Of a stretch of DNA of 64,000 nt, positions 25,701 to 37,995 are shown piece after piece. The position numbers and the translations under genes were made by a program. How positions within the stretch are numbered: the stretch's first letter is position 1; every line of letters starts with the position of its first letter. The DNA is from Gibbula magus. Its lineage: Eukaryota; Mollusca; Gastropoda; Trochida; Trochidae. Under the pieces are notes generated by a model, which saw only the letters and a program-made list of their open reading frames with translations, was not told the origin of the DNA and made no database searches. Where the stretch lies: positions 17,373,266 through 17,437,265 of the forward strand of contig OW388300.1 in the NCBI GenBank assembly GCA_936450465.1, in the 5' to 3' direction.

Positions 25701-26696
25701 TATTTTTTATTGTCACATTTTCAATAGCTTTGTTGATTAAGACCAACGCATGAAGAAACTATCTTCGGTAAAAAAAGGGAATAACAAGTTATTTTTCATC
25801 TCTTTACATTATTTACGTGTTAATTTGCAGTCAGTCTTCTTTCAGTCTTTCATTCTGAAATCAATAGAATTACATTGGGTCACAATTTATAGCATCAGTT
25901 GTCAATTTTATCCCTGAAACTTTCTGTTATAAGCAACATGTAATATAAATGATATATATGGGAAAATACATAAAAACAGACGATGCAGTTTCCTTGTCAG
26001 TATCTTACTCCTAATGTTTTATGGATTTCAAATGAAATTAAATATTTTTTAAATAAAATAATGACACGTATAATGTCTAATACTAGTTCGTTTGCTTATT
26101 GATATCTCACAGCATATCGATTTAGTATTAGTTCACTGGTTAGTTAGTGTTTTGTCAAAATGTAAAAGTAGTGGAACACAGCAATACAAAGGTGATAGTT
26201 TTCCTGTGTTTAACACAACATCAGTTTCTCTTGTAGTGTTAACAGCTACGTAACTGAACATAAAGACTGCCACTGATATCAGACATCACACAAACAGATG
26301 TTGGCCTCTTACAAGGTTCTTCTAATTGGTTCGACTGCCACAATATCACAGACAACTAAAATATGTGATAACACGTTTGTCCAATATAATTATTTACTGA
26401 TTGTATCGCTGCTATGTTCCCAGGCAGTTTATGGGACTAGGTGCTGACTGAGGATGTTTATTGATGCTATCTGTTATCTTCAAAGTGAGTTATCACAAAC
26501 ATACAAATTCTATAACCAATTTACACCCAAAACATGGACAGTGACTTATTAGTATAAAATGTTTAATCAATGGGAATAAATATACAACAACACTATGGAA
26601 AGTAATGATGTAAGTGTCAAACATAAATGTCAAAACAATTGACAAAGAGAATATAATATCAATAGAACAACAATATATATTTAAATGACCTCTCTT

Positions 26697-26961
26697 GGGG
26701 CGGGATAGCGCAGTGGTTAGCGCGTTCGGCTTCGGATCAAGAGGTTCGGGGTTCGAATCCCGCCTTTCTCTGCAGTAGAGAACTAGTCTACACGCAGTCA
26801 AGTTTGGGTGCAATGCTACACTGACTTTCAGCTTTCTGGTTCGCTAGTTCCAGCCGTTGCTCGCAGGTTTAACCGCAATGCATAGCCACGTGGCTAGCAG
26901 CCGCGATATAAGTGAAATACTCTTGAAAGGGGCGTTAAACCCTAACTCATCTCACCTCACC
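26697..26961 (+). mobile_element. tRNA-derived SINE in unit 2
   Basis: The head at 26697-26766 is tRNA-like. It has an A-box region (TAGCGCAGTGGTTAGCGCG), an anticodon-loop-like CTTCGGA, and a B box (GGTTCGGGGTTCGAATCCCG), resembling tRNA-Arg(TCG). The body ends with GGGCGTTAAACCCTAACTCA and CACCTCACC. Unit 1 has an empty site near 16131. Part of the body is missing compared with the copy at 35052-35351. The element would be transcribed by RNA polymerase III and copied by a LINE; it encodes no protein. Confidence 0.85.
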
Positions 26962-28610
26962 GAAAAGCTCTGAGAACAAACTCATCAATGCAATTCTGAA
27001 TTTATTCTTGTTTAACGCTCACCTTTCCATCAAGGGTTGGTGCAATTCATGTAATATGAAGTGGAACCATCTATTTATGTTATGTTGCCATCTCTTGTCT
27101 GTTATTATCCTCACATTGTGACAGCCTATATCATTTGTGTTAACAATTAAAGAATATCAGTTTTGGGTGGCAAGGTTAGAGTGGGATGCCACACAAAGAA
27201 AACTCTTTAATGAAGACTGGCCATCTCTTAGAGGACATTGTTAGGAAGAAATAGATTAGATTTCTTCACACCGTTGAGGATCCTTCCAAGTAATATAAAT
27301 GGGCGAGGAAATCGCGACGCAGAGTAACGAAATCACACGCTGTGTACAATCCTTACTCCTCGCCATAAAAGTGTGAGTGAACTGAAACCTAATCACCAGC
27401 TGAGGGTATCTAATATCCACTACGGGACACTGAAATAACATCCTCTCTGAACAATCTAGACAGTGGTGAACGTTCATGTACATGTTTTACTATGATAGTC
27501 TCAGGTTAGCAGTCTAAAGTTACACCCATTGAAGTTTAAAAAGAGAAAGCATATTATCACAAGAAGCGTTTGCCCAATAGTGCATATGTGAGAGGAACGT
27601 TATTACCATCATCCCCAAATGGAATGACTTGGTTACTTCTAGTTGTCTTGCAGAAACTATAATAGCTACCATGGTTTACCATTTCATTGAAAGTCTAGTT
27701 AAACAACTAATGGACTTATATATATTTCAATAAGACAAAGTGATGTCAATTAAAAGTTTATACTATCAGGAAGATTTTTTCTGAATATCAAAATTTAATT
27801 GAAAATGATTTAACCTATTCATGTACGATACATATGCAAATGTTCAAATGTAAAATGAAATATAATTGGTAATTTATATTCATTTTCGGTAAGCCAGTAT
27901 CCAAGTCCTTATCAGACTAGAACTGGCTGACATGAATCTGTAAGTAACCATGACAATTTCCTCTAGGTGTCTCTTTTACGCAATTCTCAAATCCCCCCAT
28001 TGTCTCCGGTAGAGCACAGCAGACGTCTAGGAGGATTAAGCCCGGCAAAAAATTGCCCAAAGGACCAATTTTAGTCAGACAATTGTACAGAATATTCGGA
28101 AGGATGGAGCGCCAGATATCCGCTAGCAACCATCTGACAATTTGAACCAAGTGAAATTTTCGGAAGAAAACCAGGATGTTGTGTTTATTCTAAGGGTCAT
28201 TTGGGCACTAACTTTAAAATGTGCCTTTAAAGCAGCACTTGTTTTATTGACAAGGGTTTCAGTTAAAAATTCATAGAAAAACTTCTCAGTACAGGAAATT
28301 CCTCAGGGATATCATTCAGAAGTAATTCATTTTAATAAAGTTATGATATACATATTATATATCAGCTATTAAACGTGCATGTATGGTGCGGAAGGAAAAT
28401 GTAACACCTATTTACCTAACATGTGAACTGATGAGTAACATAAAACTGTGACTGCTAATATTAACACTAACACTATAACAACTAATACATATTTGTAATT
28501 TGTATGTTTATTATCAGGACACAAAAGCTTAAAACGATAATTAATATACACATCTCGACCTAGTCTATTATTCTATTGTTTTCACAAACTTAATTTTATT
28601 TTAAGCAAAG

Positions 28611-29040
28611 TTAACATTTAGACAAGAATCTGAAACAATGAGGTTCAGAGAATATATTAAGTAATATTTATGTTCGATTAGCAAGGTGTTACAAATAAAT
28701 GTCAATGTTTTAGCTGAGATTTGTTCATGATCCCACGGACAGTTCAAATACATGACAACTAATTCAACAGTAACATTCAGCAACTGTTCGTTGAAATCCC
28801 ATGTAGAAGACTGATTAATTGGCAAATACCTCGCTGTACAACATGTTTCATTTGGAAAAGCAGAACAGTAAATACCAAAGGGTCAAGTTGGCTCTGGATG
28901 TCGGGTTTCTTAGAAATAATGTGTTTGTTCACTGTTATCAAACAAATACTACCTTCGATTTAAGTTAACCCTAATTTGGGACTTTAATTTGGATAACTTT
29001 GCAAACTGTAATAACCTGTGCCATGGATGCATGTTTATGT
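28611..29040. repeat. Partial third unit of the segmental duplication
   Basis: The sequence again follows the start of unit 1 (1620-2010), sharing the segment with ACTGATTAATTG, CAAATACCTCGCTGTACA and ATACCAAAGGGTCAAG. Similarity fades after about 29040, so only the first 400 bases of a third unit are present. Confidence 0.7.
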
Positions 29041-30194
29041 TTCAAATTATTGCTAGCAAGTATATCAATGTATATTAATTTCAGAACAGGAGAACATTAT
29101 TATCATTATTAGTATTATTATTAAAGCCGACCAGACAGGTCAATACCTTCAACAGTCATCTCAGTGAAATCATAGCATTGTGACATTATCAGCACTATGT
29201 CATCACAGCATTGTTACGTCATCAACTTTATAACGTCATACCATGGTCAGCAGTGTTCTACGTGATGCCAAAGCCTTGTGATGCCATTAACTCAGGATGT
29301 AATAGGATTATGACGATTCAATTGTTGCAATATCTACAATGTATATATTTCTTGTAGATATCACTTGATCTCGAACGTGTAATCGATATCTCCCTTGGAA
29401 CACAATTGTTGATGATAAATATAAACATAATCCACATTTACTGACAAATCACTGTTGAGAATCCTTCAAAATATCCTTTTGGAATTACATTATTTATTTC
29501 AAGAAATATTCTGGGCTCATTTGCACGAAGACAATAGGATGGGTGACGAATGCGAAATATGACTTTGAATGACCATGGTGTGGTTTCGTCGTTACATCCC
29601 TTTCCTTTTATATACAGATAGGGTAGGATATATAAAAATGTAGGTATATGTCTTTCAAACGCTATTTCTAAGCGATACACGCCCCTGTGTGACAGATATC
29701 ATCTCAATCACCCAATTAAACAACCAATCATTCAAAATAACGGTTAATGGGGAATGGCAACCAGTAGTGTTCCATTGTGAGAAGTTACTCAATATGTCAT
29801 TATTATTAAATAACACTCACTCATCAGTTCACATGTGTCATTAAGTGTTGCCTCTCCCTCCCCTGCTATACATGTACGTTTCTCACTCTATGCATACTCT
29901 ATTAATACACATTATGTGTACTTAATGATATATGTAAGTAATATCCCCTACTGAGTACTTCTTTTAAAATTTGCAACAAACCTTGTCTATGAAAAGTGTA
30001 GTGCTTTAAAACGCCTTTTAAATTAAGTGCCGAGAAAGCTTAGTTAGAAGAGCACAGACACCCAGATGTGATATCCTGTAATCGATAATATTATACGTTT
30101 GATTGTCAGATGTCTAGCAACCCATCCTTCTGAATATTATGTAGACTTATCGGGCATATATTGGTCATTGCGGCAACATGTGTCAAACTCTATC
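29041..30194. other. Single-copy noncoding DNA, no gene seen
   Basis: Near 29150-29260 there are several short, similar phrases (GTGACATTATCAGC, ATGTCATCACAGCATTG, TTACGTCATCAAC). I see no gene or recognisable element. Confidence 0.5.
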
Positions 30195-30405
30195 CTGCAC
30201 GACGTCTGTTGTGCTCTACCGGAGACACAGTAAGATTTGAGAATTTGACATACATAAAGTAAATTGTCATGGTTGTTTTAAATTTGTGACAGTCGGTTCC
30301 AGTCGGACAAGGACTTTCTTCCGGATACTGGCTTACTGGAAAATGAATATAAATTATGAAATTATATTTCAAATTTAACATTACACTATTTGCATCTGCA
30401 TCGTA
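30195..30405. repeat. Inverted fragment of the segmental-duplication unit
   Basis: Read on the minus strand, this matches about 27830-28040 and 16990-17230. Shared phrases are GTAAGCCAGTATCC, ACCATGACAATTT, CTCAAATC and CTCCGGTAGAGCACA. It is more diverged than units 1 and 2 are from each other, so it is an older inverted copy. Confidence 0.7.
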
Positions 30406-30431
30406 GTTGTCACTAAGATTTAAAGACAAAC

Positions 30432-30587
<156 letters not shown>

Positions 30588-30979
30588 CAACATCAACGTC
30601 TCCGTAACATGTTGGAGGTGCAAGGTGATGTGAGGTAATTGCTCTAGAATAATGCAGCCTTGTGAGGATTAATGAGTCTGTGTCTAATTAATCACTATAT
30701 ATATATCAGCTATTAATGACAAACTAATCCTCACCAGACGTCTAATCACCAGTACTTTCATTAGACTAGATTTAAAAATACAGATGCCATGGTAATACAT
30801 GCATTAATGGCAGATAACAGTCGCCGAGGAGTCAACATAATAAAGCTTGGGATAAAGGATACAGAAAGATTTATACAAATCCTCTGGTCATCTAATCAAG
30901 GCAACTAGCTGTTAATGTATATACTATTCACAGAAGGAAACGCATTTGTGTACAACCGTTACGTCTCCGCAACAGGTTG

Positions 30980-31170
30980 GAGATTGGATGATGTAAGGTA
31001 TAGCGCCCCTTTCAAGAGTATTATAGCAGGGAGAAAGCCCGTAACCTCATTTTGGCTAAGCATTGATGAAACCCGCTATCATCGAGCCATCGACTGATAC
31101 TAGCAAACCATGGGTGGTATTGGACTGAAATTCAGTGTAGGGTTACATCTACACATTACTGGATGTAAAA
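30980..31170 (-). mobile_element. Diverged SINE fragment
   Basis: The minus strand matches the SINE body: CTTTCAAGAGTATT, GCAGGGAGAAAGCCCG, CTAGCAAACCATGGGTGGTA and CTGAAATTCAGTGTAG on the plus strand. It is much more degenerate than the other copies, and the tRNA head is not recognisable. Confidence 0.6.
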
Positions 31171-31439
31171 TAGTTCAGCAGACAATCGTGCCGAGTTCGT
31201 GGCTGGATTGAACCCCAAACCTCTTTATACGAAGCCGCCCCCTCTCTGCAACATGAACCGAGAGTCATCGCTAAACCAAATTCGTCGCCAACTCCGTAGG
31301 TTCGAGGCAGTAAGGTTGTTACACCAGCACAATTGTGACGATGTAAGACGTTACCGATGAACGAATGTCTATTTCCGAAGCGTGTTGTCTTTCTATAGCC
31401 AGCACTGTATCCATGTACTGCAAAGTCTCCACGTGCAGG

Positions 31440-31754
31440 ATGAAATAGGTAGATGAAATGCATTTAAAAAATAATATTAACAATAGTAACACACCCTTTC
31501 TCTTAGTAAAACCAGGTTAAAAATGAGTGTACATGGTTTCGTAAAGCCATGGAAATAGTTTCTGTCATTCAAAATAATAAAATGGCCGACATGCAGTTTT
31601 TGCTTAATACGCAACATCGTTATTGCCACTACGAATAATTGGTTTGTGTAATAAGATGTTTTACCCTCTAAAGTGAATATAAATGACATAAGCTATCATT
31701 GTAAATGGGAAATTTGAAAAAAATAAGATTTGAAAAAAACATGCTACTGCCCCT
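31440..31754. mobile_element. TTAA MITE, first family, left end missing
   Basis: The right end reads GCTACTGCCCCT followed by TTAA at 31755. The body matches the family (GTGTACATGGTTTCGTAAAG, ATAAGATGTTTTACCCTCTA). The left terminal repeat has been lost or overwritten. Confidence 0.75.
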
Positions 31755-31758
31755 TTAA

Positions 31759-33600
31759 ACTAACTTAGAGCAATGATAACATGATACTTCTTTCACTGTA
31801 TTCAGTGAAATAACAATGTCATACTACCATGGACTGATATCCCTTCAAAGAATATGGAATCTCACCGTAATTAAAATACTAAACAGATGGTTTTATATTA
31901 TTTATTTTGCCATTATATTCTTCCTCATCACTCATTGTATATATGTATTTGAATAGGAATGTTAGTTTTGCTCCTATTGAGATTCCATATATCACCGATC
32001 TTGTTTTCAAAATATTAGTATAACTTACACAAAATGATATAAATGTAGTTTTACACTGCCAGCCTAAAGAAACACTTACTTGATTTTCCGTTAAATGAAA
32101 GATGAAATACTTTCTGAATATAATTAGTAGCGGTCTTCGTGTTATGCTGAACAACTAATTAATATGAAAGTCCATTGAAATCATGGAAAAACTGTGATTC
32201 GAGTCAATAACATTCATGAATTCATGCCTAATGAAGACAGCTATTTCCGGTTAATTCACTTACAATTGCGCACCGTAACCACGTACATCTGCAGCGTCAT
32301 CACCACGTTAATGCTAATGGGTGCCTCGAGGTTGTATGAAAATAAGTTTTAAATGGTTTTTTTTCTAATCAAGCAGTGTCTCATTTCAACTATCGCCATT
32401 CTTTTATGACATGACAACTTCTGAAATTTTAGAAACTTCAGGAATGGTGCAACTTCATAATGCTATAATATTGTTAAACTCCTCATTATAGTTTTAACCA
32501 TATCTGAAAAGATATCTGGTAGGCGTTGCTTTTGGCCGACAGTGTATAGTGGGCGTGATTATATTCACATGTGTTGCTTCAAATGCCCACACAGCAGCTT
32601 ACAGAATTGCCTCGCTACCAGATTACTAACCAGTGATATCCTTCTCAAATCGGCGATTGACTCAGTTTTAGGTTTAAATTTGGTTTATCTGTACTGCAGG
32701 TGATAATTCGAAGCAAAGCAGATTTCAAATTAAGTATTTCTCCAGGGTAAAAAATTAACGTAGGCGAGTTATACTCTTTATCACGCCAGCTTGACAATAC
32801 TTCGCGTTCATGCTTCTGTCATAAAGATTACATCTATAATGATTAAAAACTGAACGAATCAAGGTATGAGATGAAAGAGTCATTTTTCAATTGCTGTTTT
32901 ACATCTTGTCACCACGTTACAATTCCATGCAATGTTATTTTCGAAATAGTCATGATTTTATTCCCATGCACCTATCGTTGAAATAGATATGCCTGCCTGG
33001 CAATCACTCATATAAGTAACTCGATGTATGATCTTTTCAGCCATTTTTGTCTACATCTGAGCAGTTGCAGTTTAGAATATAGATTAAAGATTAAGGGAAC
33101 TGTTGTTGCTCAATGAAGGATTTATGTCGATGACATTATTAGCAACAAGTATTACTTAAAAACATAGTTTACAAAAGGTATTATCATAAATCGCTGGAGA
33201 ATATAAGAAATGTAAAGCACGAGTTAAGTGTTTCTTGTCAGAGCCTTTATTCAAAAGTTGTATCCTTAGATTTTGGCATCAGTAAATTATTGTAACATGA
33301 TTTCGTTGTTTCCTTGATTCTGATTGGTTGATTTGCCTATGTTGAATGACAATGAATACCCGCAAATTAGTTGGGGCGAATCACCGGGAACATATACATC
33401 ATGTTCACAAGATCCGGCCCGACTCAAAATTGTATTTTTCTATTTCTCTTAATATGTGCTCCTTACTCAAATTTGACAAGTGGCATTGTCATTTTCTAAC
33501 CTGTGTATAGAGTATAGGTAACACATAACTCTAAAAATTAATTAATTTCAAGTAACTGAAATGTTTTCAACTAGTAAGATTTGTCCAAGTTTGACGCCTT
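31759..33600. other. Noncoding DNA, no gene seen
   Basis: No frame here looks like protein and no repeat family is recognised. The open frame of 91 codons near 31879-32154 has no recognisable motif. Confidence 0.45.
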
Positions 33601-33640
33601 CTTCCATGCGGTTGTGTTTACCGAATGCCGTTGCCATGGT

Positions 33641-33673
33641 ATGACGTCATAGTGATCAACCGTTTTGACGTCA
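33641..33673. promoter_or_regulatory. Two CRE-like TGACGTCA sites
   Basis: ATGACGTCAT and TTGACGTCAC lie about 20 bases apart. TGACGTCA is the binding site of CREB/ATF factors. Similar pairs occur near 36751 and 36785, and single sites near 10238 and 63190, inside repeats. They may therefore belong to mobile DNA and not to a host promoter. Confidence 0.3.
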
Positions 33674-34005
33674 CAATGCTAGCGTCATTGTCACAATGGG
33701 TTAGGGCAAGTTTAAGATTTTTGTTCCTAGGTATTTTACTGTGTTGATGTCGTAGATAAATGTTTATCGCCATCTAAAAGGATACGTGAATATTGTGAAG
33801 TGAACAAACTTGAGTGACACTGTTTGAGCTTATGTGTAAATTGTTGCTAATGTAAATATTACGCTGAGCATTTACATTTGTTTTGCCCTGACCACACCTC
33901 TTACAAAAATGGAACAGTCGCAAAGTCCTTTCCACTCAGAGATAGGTACGCAAAAAGAGAGTTCGTTTCAAAACGCCTGATAACTAACGGTCATGTTACA
34001 ATATC

Positions 34006-34140
34006 GATAAATAGTTGCGTTTGTAAAATTTCCGGGATTCATTGCTATTCAACACCCGCTAACGCCGTCGGTTTTAAACTAAATTTGCGGGTGTTGAATA
34101 GCAATGAATCCCGGAAATTTTACAAACGCAACTATTTATC
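34006..34140. repeat. Perfect inverted repeat, 54-bp arms, 27-base loop
   Basis: 34006-34059 and 34087-34140 are exact reverse complements. The left arm begins GATAAATAGTTGCGTTTGTA and the loop begins TAACGCCGTCGG. The lack of any mismatch suggests recent origin or active maintenance. A 121-codon open frame runs through it by chance. Confidence 0.95.
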
Positions 34141-34238
34141 TTATACTGTTTCTGAAAAAGTCTACAGAATGCGGTTTCTAACATTATACTTATCTATATC
34201 AGCCTTCTTGTCTACCGGTCACAATTGTGAGTTATATG

Positions 34239-34471
34239 GGTGAGGTGAGGTGAGATGAGGTGTTTTGGGGTTTAACGCCGCTTTCAAGAATATTTCACTT
34301 ACATCGCGGCTGCTAGTATTATGGCAGGGAGAAAGCCCGCAACGCCATGTGGCTATGCATTGTGGTGAGACCTGCGAGCATCGGCTGGAACTAGCAAACC
34401 ATTGGTGGTACTGCACTGAAATTCATTGAAGCATTGAACCCAAACCTTACTGCGTGTAGAACGGACGTCTG
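34239..34471 (-). mobile_element. 5'-truncated SINE
   Basis: The minus strand carries the SINE 3' end (plus strand GGTGAGGTGAGGTGAGATGA, then GGGGTTTAACGCCGCTTTCA) and about 230 bases of body. The tRNA-like head is absent, as expected of incomplete reverse transcription. Confidence 0.85.
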
Positions 34472-35038
34472 CGATAGCCCCGGGAAGAGTTTTCTTTTCT
34501 TTGTAAGGACAAGCCTAGGTAGTATCATTTGAAACACACGTTTGCAATAACATGCATGCGTACAATTTGAGCCAACACGTCGCCTTCATATGAGACATGA
34601 TTCATACTGTACCTTTATGAAAGACAAGTTACAAAAAATATATACCCGGTACGTAAAACCATTATCTCTGTTTTGTAAAAACGGTTTTATACATTAACTA
34701 TGAATTTCACAAAGCACTGCTTATGGTTAGCAAACACTCTCTGTACGATACGACTTACATATCGGATTTCAGTGGTACTCTATCAGCACTGGACCTTGTG
34801 TTTAGAAACTTTCAAGTAAATAAAATAAACAGGAAGCATATGTAAGTAACGTGCGACAACTTAATTTCAGCAAAAAAATGAAATAAAATCAAGTTTTCTA
34901 CTCGTTCACCATACAGACTAGGTAGATAATCACGATGTCCTTTGTTAGATATATAGTATACTATCTTATTCAAACCTCAATGCAACCCTTTCAGTGCAGC
35001 ACACCATCATATATGACTCAGAATCAATGCTTGAGACA
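34472..35038. other. Noncoding DNA, no gene seen
   Basis: No recognisable gene, repeat or RNA is visible between the truncated SINE and the complete one. Confidence 0.5.
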
Positions 35039-35051
35039 TCAATGGAGAAGC
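35039..35051. repeat. SINE target site duplication, left
   Basis: TCAATGGAGAAGC is repeated exactly at 35352-35364 and brackets the SINE. Confidence 0.9.
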
Positions 35052-35351
35052 GGGGGCGGGATAGCGCAGTTGTTAGCGCGTTTGGCTTCGGATCAAGAGG
35101 TCCGGGGTTCGAATCCCGCCAGGGGCACGGCAACTTTGTCTGCAGTATAGAACTGTTCACGTGCAAAGGTACACTGAATTTCAGCGTAGTACCACCCATG
35201 GTTCGCTAGTTCCAGCCGATGCTCGCAGGTTTCACCGCAATGCATAACCGCATGGCGTTGCGGGCTTTCTCCCTGCCATAATACTAGCAGCCGCAATGTA
35301 AGTGAAATACTCTTGAAAGCGGCGTTAAACCCCAACTCACCTCGCCTCACC
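35052..35351 (+). mobile_element. Complete tRNA-derived SINE with 13-bp target duplication
   Basis: This is the best copy in the window at 300 bp. It has a tRNA-like head at about 35052-35122 with A box (TAGCGCAGTTGTTAGCGCG) and B box (GGGGTTCGAATCCCGCC), then CAGGGGCACGGCAACTTTGT. A conserved body follows (TTCGCTAGTTCCAGCCGATG), and the 3' end is GCGGCGTTAAACCCCAACTC plus CACCTCG-type repeats. The exact 13-bp duplication on both sides shows LINE-driven insertion. The open frames across it are chance. Confidence 0.93.
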
Positions 35352-35364
35352 TCAATGGAGAAGC

Positions 35365-35877
35365 ATCAGAAAGTGAATCTTTATATAGGCGAACCCTGAT
35401 CTCTGTGAATCCCCTGGAAATACTGGGGTACCTTGGGACCATTTCGTGGAGTTATCTACTCACTATTGATGTTTAATGTGTACTTATTGTGTTACTGGGG
35501 AAACATGTTATAGCGTCCCTTATTTTACGAGTGTCCTGAAGGCGATTATGTCATTTAGCAAAGTGTCTGAGTCGAGTTATCGAAATGCCCACGGGGAATC
35601 ACGCACATTGAGTTGATTGAAATATTACACCATCGTGTTAAGACTTAGTGTTATTTTCCCTTCCTGTCAACTACAGTTCGTAACATAAACCAACCAAGTG
35701 GCATTTAGAAATTCATGGAATAAAAAGGAAGGTCATATTTTATTGATAACAACTTCCTCATTGCATTGTGAAACATACACGACGGGGAGGGGGTATACCA
35801 TGATGGAAATATTGATTATGCTGAGTTCTGATTCTTTATTTTAGGTCACCCTTTACCTGTAGTGGACTTTGTATACT

Positions 35878-35883
<6 letters not shown>
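35365..35883. other. Noncoding DNA, no gene seen
   Basis: Nothing recognisable is seen between the SINE and the TA microsatellite. Confidence 0.5.

Positions 35884-35934
<51 letters not shown>
35884..35934. repeat. (TA)n microsatellite
   Basis: An uninterrupted run of about 25 TA repeats ends in TATTAAAAAAC. Confidence 0.97.
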
Positions 35935-35939
<5 letters not shown>

Positions 35940-36554
35940 ACTAGCAATGAAATATGTGATTATACGATTAAAATATAATCCATATCTGCACATAAGCAGT
36001 AGAAAGTCATATTTTCACTCCAGTGACTAACGTGTGGCCTGAATTACTTTTGATGATTGTCTCCCTTTGAAATGAAATTTTCTCCCTTGTAAAATGATTA
36101 CCTCCCTTGCTTTCCACGTCTTACGGTTGACGCCAATGTTGTGGTTTTTCAGTCAATGACTGTTGACCTTTTGTGGTGTTAATATCATATACAATAGTCC
36201 TTAACACTCTGAACTTCATTTTACAAACTTGGTGAGGCGAGAGGTATGTGACAGACAATAACGAACGTCACTCGCTGTATGATGTGTATCACTTCGCGTT
36301 TGAAATAACGACACAACTTTCGTTTTTCAATGTCTTAGGCATCTTATCTTGACTAGATGGTACCGTAAATAAACATTCACAACATATTTATTTTTGTAAA
36401 ACATTGTCCTGTTTTAAATATCGACTTATTTCAGTCGAATTATTTTCTCACTGCATTTATCGTGAACGTATAACGGGGAGTTGTTAGGTTTATGACAATC
36501 AAGACCGCTTTCAGCTTTCAATGTCACGTTTTAATTGTTTTTATGCAGATTAAA

Positions 36555-36860
36555 GTCGTATAATAAATAGACTATTTATTGTTTTTGCCGAATATAATTT
36601 CTATATTCGGCAAAAACAATGAAATAGTCTCAATTTATTATATGACGAGCAATGAAATACTGGGATTTATCAGTGAAATAAACTGTCTATCAAGTTACAG
36701 TGAAAATAACTTATATTTTCACTGCGAACAGTGACTGATATAATTTGACGTCATAAAAAAATGGTCTCACGCGGCGAATTGACTTATGACGTCACAGTGT
36801 TGCTGTGGTAGCGGGGTGTTCCCAGCGGCCGTTCGGCGAGAAAACGACCCTTTTCGGACG
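36555..36860. mobile_element. Foldback-like element with hairpin
   Basis: 36555-36596 pairs with 36602-36646 with a few mismatches, around a 5-base loop. A second small hairpin (CAGTGAAAATAA and TTATATTTTCACTG) follows at 36698-36724. Two CRE-like sites (TTGACGTCA near 36749 and ATGACGTCAC near 36785) follow. The right boundary is uncertain. Confidence 0.5.
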
Positions 36861-37743
36861 TAATTACAAGGATAACCTCATATAATAGATTAAATAATCG
36901 TCAATTCTTGACAAATACCATGTTTATCTCATCTCGTGAGGTAAAAAAGTTATATATCTTCACTCGTGGCTGCGCCAGATACCCTCTCTCTCTCTCTAGT
37001 AAGTAATTTTGGCACGATTATATACATAAGCAAATATAGATAATCCCCGAAGACGTATATCAACTTTCATTATCAATACTTTATCTCCCAATATGCATAT
37101 TTCTGCTTCTTGTTTTAGAATCTTCATCATGGAATGTACATATTGGAAAGGGCATCGTGTCAGCATTTTAATCCCAGTACGGGGATGAACTAGTTATAAA
37201 AAGGCTTTTTGAATAGCAGTGTTGAAAAATCTAGTTCGTTAGTTTTCTTTCTAAACACTCCCCTTTCTTCAAGGATAGACACACTCTCACCTTAACCTTA
37301 AGAAACCTTTGATCCAATAATCAGTATCCGATACTTCAGCCACAGAGAGCTTATTTTAGTTCTCTATAACGACACTAATCCTTTAGGGATATTCCAGGAT
37401 ACCCAATTGATCAGTCGGCATTGGACATTGTTAATCAACTTCAACACCGACTCTTTTATGCGTGTAGATTTAATTAGAAAAACTCGTCCACGTTTTCTTT
37501 GAGGGTATACCTAGCCGGATCTTCAAATGGATCGGCAGCTTTCTTGTCCACCTCGACCGACTCTTTACCAGATCCAGTTTATATAAGACGTGTACACATC
37601 TCAGTACTTTTACAAGGCTTCAGCCGCAATGTTGTAGGTTGCGCTACTTTCTTCTAATGAGTTATCGATTCCATGATCTCAATTTCCATTAAAATCTTAG
37701 TCAGGAAACCATTCACTTCATCCAAGAATTACTTTTACTATTC
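36861..37743. other. Noncoding DNA, no gene seen
   Basis: Apart from a short CT run near 36980 nothing stands out. Confidence 0.5.
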
Positions 37744-37995
37744 AAAGGCGCTGTTGCACTTTTTTTTAAAAGTTTAAAACATACATTAGTCCATTAAAGG
37801 GTAAAACATCTCATTACACGACCAGATAATTCGTAATCATAGAAAACGGTTATCCATTTTGGGAGAACGTGGTGCGATGTTTAAAGCGACAGTGATTTGG
37901 AAATCTTCATTGTGAGCGGTAGATTTGTAGGTCTCATGAGAATTTGAGACTTCGACAGCAAACTTACTGACCATTCTTTCATGAAGCTCTACTTT
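37744..37995. mobile_element. MITE-like fragment, second family
   Basis: It begins AAAGGCGCTGTTGCACTTTT and continues with AAAGGGTAAAACATCTCATT and TTACACGACCAGATAATTCG, matching the copies at 12649-13135 and 14226-14720. The right part is missing. Confidence 0.6.

Larger units (their letters stand above)
17816..28610. repeat. Tandem segmental duplication, unit 2
   Basis: This is the second copy of the unit, starting directly where unit 1 ends, near the shared AAGGATCTG. It lacks the three transposon insertions of unit 1 and so supplies their empty sites. It has its own SINE at 26697-26961 and a stretch near 24785-24945 that is missing or replaced in unit 1. Unit 1 has short AT repeats at that position (about 9433-9475). 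Confidence 0.85.

Noticed and set aside
26697..26766. Independent tRNA-Arg gene
   Set aside because: The tRNA-like head is fused to the SINE body seen in five other places and has no matching acceptor-stem 3' half, so it is a SINE promoter.
33878..34243. 121-codon plus-strand frame
   Set aside because: It crosses both arms of the perfect hairpin and has no recognisable motif.
35052..35122. Independent tRNA gene in the second SINE
   Set aside because: It is followed by the SINE body and enclosed by a 13-bp target duplication.
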